Shown here: positions 61,633-64,000 of the stretch, one piece after another
Numbering within the stretch: position 1 is the first letter of the stretch
Layout: each line of letters opens with the position of its first letter
Assembly: GCA_013397935.1 (NCBI GenBank)
Contig: VZRN01004719.1
Coordinates: forward strand, 1,658,487-1,722,486
Source of the DNA: Dasyornis broadbenti
Taxonomy: Eukaryota; Chordata; Aves; Passeriformes; Dasyornithidae
DNA: 64,000 bases
Reading direction: 5' to 3'
Translations under genes and position numbers: made by a program
Notes under the pieces: generated by a model
What the model was told of the DNA's origin: nothing
Databases searched by the model: none
Seen by the model: the letters and a program-made list of their open reading frames with translations, nothing else

Positions 61633-62367
61633 TGTCTTGGTTTGGAAGACAGGCGTCTGCTAAGGCAGGTGGAAAACTGCCTTACAGGATATGACCCTCC
61701 CTCCGAATTGTTGTAAGGTCGAAATCAAAGGCTCTCAGGCAGAGATATGGAAAAAGGAATAACAGTTTTTACTCGTATCTATAACGAGGGAACAAGCAAC
61801 AATAACAGTAGCAACAACAAATAAACCAACCAGATACCCGGTGGCAGCTTTCTCTAAGCAGCCAGACACCGCCCCTCCCCTTTGGTACAGTTATGGTCAC
61901 GGCTGGCAGGGGTGCTGTGACGCGAGCTCAGGTCTTCGGTGATGGCAGACGGAGCAGAGGGCGAGGCGGCTGCACGGTGAGCGGAGCTGCAGCAGGGAAT
62001 CCCAGGGCAGCAAACCGGGCGGCAGAGCCCGTCCACTCGAGCCGGCGAACAAAAGGGCAGCAGAGACTTCAGCAAGGAAGGAAAAATCCAGCAGCGCTGA
62101 GCTCCCGCGGCAGCAGCGAAGGGAAAAGAAGAAAACAGCAGCTGTCTCCTCCAAGTCCCAGGGACAAGTGTGTCTCTGCCCACGGCCAGCCACCTTTTTC
62201 TTCTCTCGCCACACCTGGCTATGTTTTTAGTCTCTTAAGTGTGTCTTTGTCCCTTAGGTACTCAGTCGTTATCTCTTAGGTACCCAATCGTTGTCTCTCA
62301 AGTACCGTCGTTAAGGCTCGTTAAAGTCTCTCTAGCCACAGGATGGAAAAATTCCCAACCTCCAACA
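61633..62367 (+). mobile_element. Solo LTR with 5-bp target duplication
   Basis: 735 bp from TGTCTTGGTTTGG to CCTCCAACA, with TG...CA ends and CCAAT on both sides. The 5' end resembles that of the LTR at 7295-6704 (TGTCYTGGTTT), which suggests + orientation. No internal retroviral sequence is present, so it is a solo LTR left by recombination. A five-base duplication is typical of class III (ERVL-like) integrases. The middle (about 61890-62130) is CpG-dense. Near 62235-62330 a word close to CTTAGGTACYCARTCGTT is repeated. Frames of 105-128 codons on both strands inside it are shadows. Confidence 0.82.
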
Positions 62368-62372
62368 CCAAT
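62368..62372. repeat. Target site duplication, right copy
   Basis: CCAAT directly after the LTR end, identical to 61628-61632. Confidence 0.8.
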
Positions 62373-64000
62373 AAGCATAATTTCAGTACTTCAGATGTGG
62401 TGGTTGATTACTGGATCTCCAGTACTCTCCATCTGCATGCTCTATATAATCTGAAATAATCAGGAAATCATTTTTATTTAGCTCAAAAAGTGAAGCAAAA
62501 TGCTTCTGGATCTGGCTACATCCTTTGGTAGATTACAAAACTGAAAGATATGGTGTTTTGTGTAATATGCAATCATATCAATGTATACCCTAGGGTAACA
62601 GTTTAGAAATAGAAATCAGGGACAATGTAGGTCACAAATATTTCTAATGCTGCAAAAGTGTCTTAATGAAACAGGAGGGTTTAGCTGGGGAAAAATCAAC
62701 ATTATAATATTTGCTTAGATACATAAAGGATCCAATACAATAGTTTTTGATGCCAGTTGAGGCTTTCATTAAAAAATAAATAAACCCCAAACCTTGGTAA
62801 AGAGTTAGATGAGTGCTTGGAAAACCAAAGACCTAGATCTGCTTTAGCTGCTAAGTTTCCTAAAGATAAAACAGTGTTTGAGTTAGGGCTGTCAAATGTT
62901 TTTGCCCTGCTGTGGGTTGCTATGATTAATTGTCCTGGATTCCAGAAGTCTTAATAGCATTAGATTCAAGAGACCAAACACAGCAAATCAAGTAAAATTT
63001 TTAAGACGTAGTGGAACTTAAGTAATCTGTGTTCCAGAGACAATAATGGAACAATTCTATCTTGAAAAACTCACATTGCTCATTGTGAAGGTTTTTTGTT
63101 TGTTTGTTTGGTTGGTTTTTTTTCCCCACAAATATCTCTGGTCACATTCTAGTGTTATCTGTTGTATTATGGATTTAACCACTGAATGTCTATTGACCTG
63201 AAGTGAAATCAGAAGTCTAGAGTAGAACAATCGAAAGATGATGCATTTTTGTGTCTGGGGTACAACATTATCAGCAGTTGAAACAGAGGTTGGTTAAGAA
63301 TTGCAGTTTCTCTGTACTTAAAAATCGAATTACCTTTAACTTGGGTGGATCACTTTAAGGTCTCAAATGTGAAAGTTTTGATTTCACTTGGTTAGAGATG
63401 GGTTAATTGTACAGGTCCAAAGTTTTTTTTTACATTCTCTAATTGTATGGTATTTATAGAGTATTATGAAAATGCTAATTTTCTGCCAATGTACTTTATG
63501 GTAAGAGATCAGAGTTGGACTCCTTTGCTCTCAGAGGAGTAACAAAAAGGGCCGTCTCTCTGTCTGGAGACACAGTGTGTCCTTTTTTGTGCAATTAATA
63601 TCTCTCCAATTGCCATGATGAGAAGTTTCAGGGAGAAGAAGTGGTAAGAAGTAGAGCAGTGCATCCTTTCTGTTTGACTCAAATGCCTTTGAGCCCAATG
63701 ATAAGGATGTGCTGCAGTCTGGAGAATTCAAAGAACAAGAACTTTCCTTTTGGACCACAGCATGTGCCTGTCTTAACAGTCTTCGTTAATGAGGTTAACT
63801 TTCATTTTAGCTCAATGGCTTTAAACAAATGTCAGTCAAACATTAACTCCACCACTGCATTTCTCAGTTCTCTTCCATTCTCAGTGCAGACTACAGAGTC
63901 TTTAAAACTTTTGCCTTTCAGAAATACACCAAGCAGCATTTAAGGTTCCTTTAAAATGTTGCTGGTATTTATAAATGTTAGCAGGTGGAAATTGTTACCT
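62373..64000. other. Non-coding right flank
   Basis: No gene or recognisable repeat is visible. It is AT-rich with T runs near 63117 and 63424. Overlapping frames at 63531-63943 lack coding features. Confidence 0.55.

Noticed and set aside
61854..62279. Frames of 105-128 codons on both strands in CpG-rich DNA
   Set aside because: They are inside the solo LTR; frames open on both strands result from high G+C.
1..64000. CRISPR arrays, prokaryotic operons, tRNA or rRNA genes
   Set aside because: No regularly spaced repeats, ribosome-binding sites or RNA-gene folds were seen; the window is vertebrate nuclear DNA.
55741..64000. Exons of ADCY1, the mammalian downstream neighbour of RAMP3
   Set aside because: No stretch resembles an adenylate cyclase exon; the gene, if syntenic, lies beyond the window.

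Overview
This is 64 kb of vertebrate nuclear DNA, almost certainly from a bird and most likely a songbird. It is AT-rich and intron-dominated. It carries CR1 LINE fragments with the avian 3' octamer, and LTRs that I recognise as passerine-type endogenous retrovirus families. Only one protein-coding gene can be supported: RAMP3 (receptor activity-modifying protein 3), on the + strand. There is no bacterial or phage content, no CRISPR array, and no tRNA or rRNA that I can see.

Layout. 1-6300 is non-coding DNA. 6310-7295 holds a decayed ERV on the - strand: a 592-bp LTR, a lysine-tRNA-like primer-binding site and a short leader. 7296-13980 is non-coding. 13980-15060 is a CpG-rich block interrupted by a 673-base assembly gap (14270-14942), which I take as the RAMP3 promoter region. 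RAMP3 then runs for about 40 kb: a possible first coding exon at 15046-15055, a 30-nt microexon at 31813-31842, a secure exon at 34974-35106, and a secure last exon with stop at 54363-54618. A 3' UTR of about 1.1 kb carries poly(A) signals at 55529 and 55716. The introns contain an ERV LTR (21755-22624), a nested CR1-in-CR1 (24474-25990) and further CR1 copies (34056-34468, 37424-37545, 40637-41420). Downstream is non-coding DNA with a 735-bp LTR flanked by a perfect 5-bp target duplication (61633-62367).

Biology. RAMP3 is a single-pass membrane partner of class B GPCRs (calcitonin receptor-like receptor and calcitonin receptor) that sets adrenomedullin and amylin selectivity. The two secure exons supply the whole extracellular domain, the membrane segment and the cytoplasmic tail. 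The signal peptide is the uncertain part. The phases of the 10-nt candidate exon, the 30-nt microexon and the next exon fit without adjustment and give a 142-residue protein, close to the 148 of human RAMP3, but a longer first exon may be hidden in the assembly gap. The tail ends in a hydrophobic class II-like PDZ ligand instead of the class I ligand known in mammals.

Almost all other short open frames are chance frames in AT-rich or repeat DNA and are left out.
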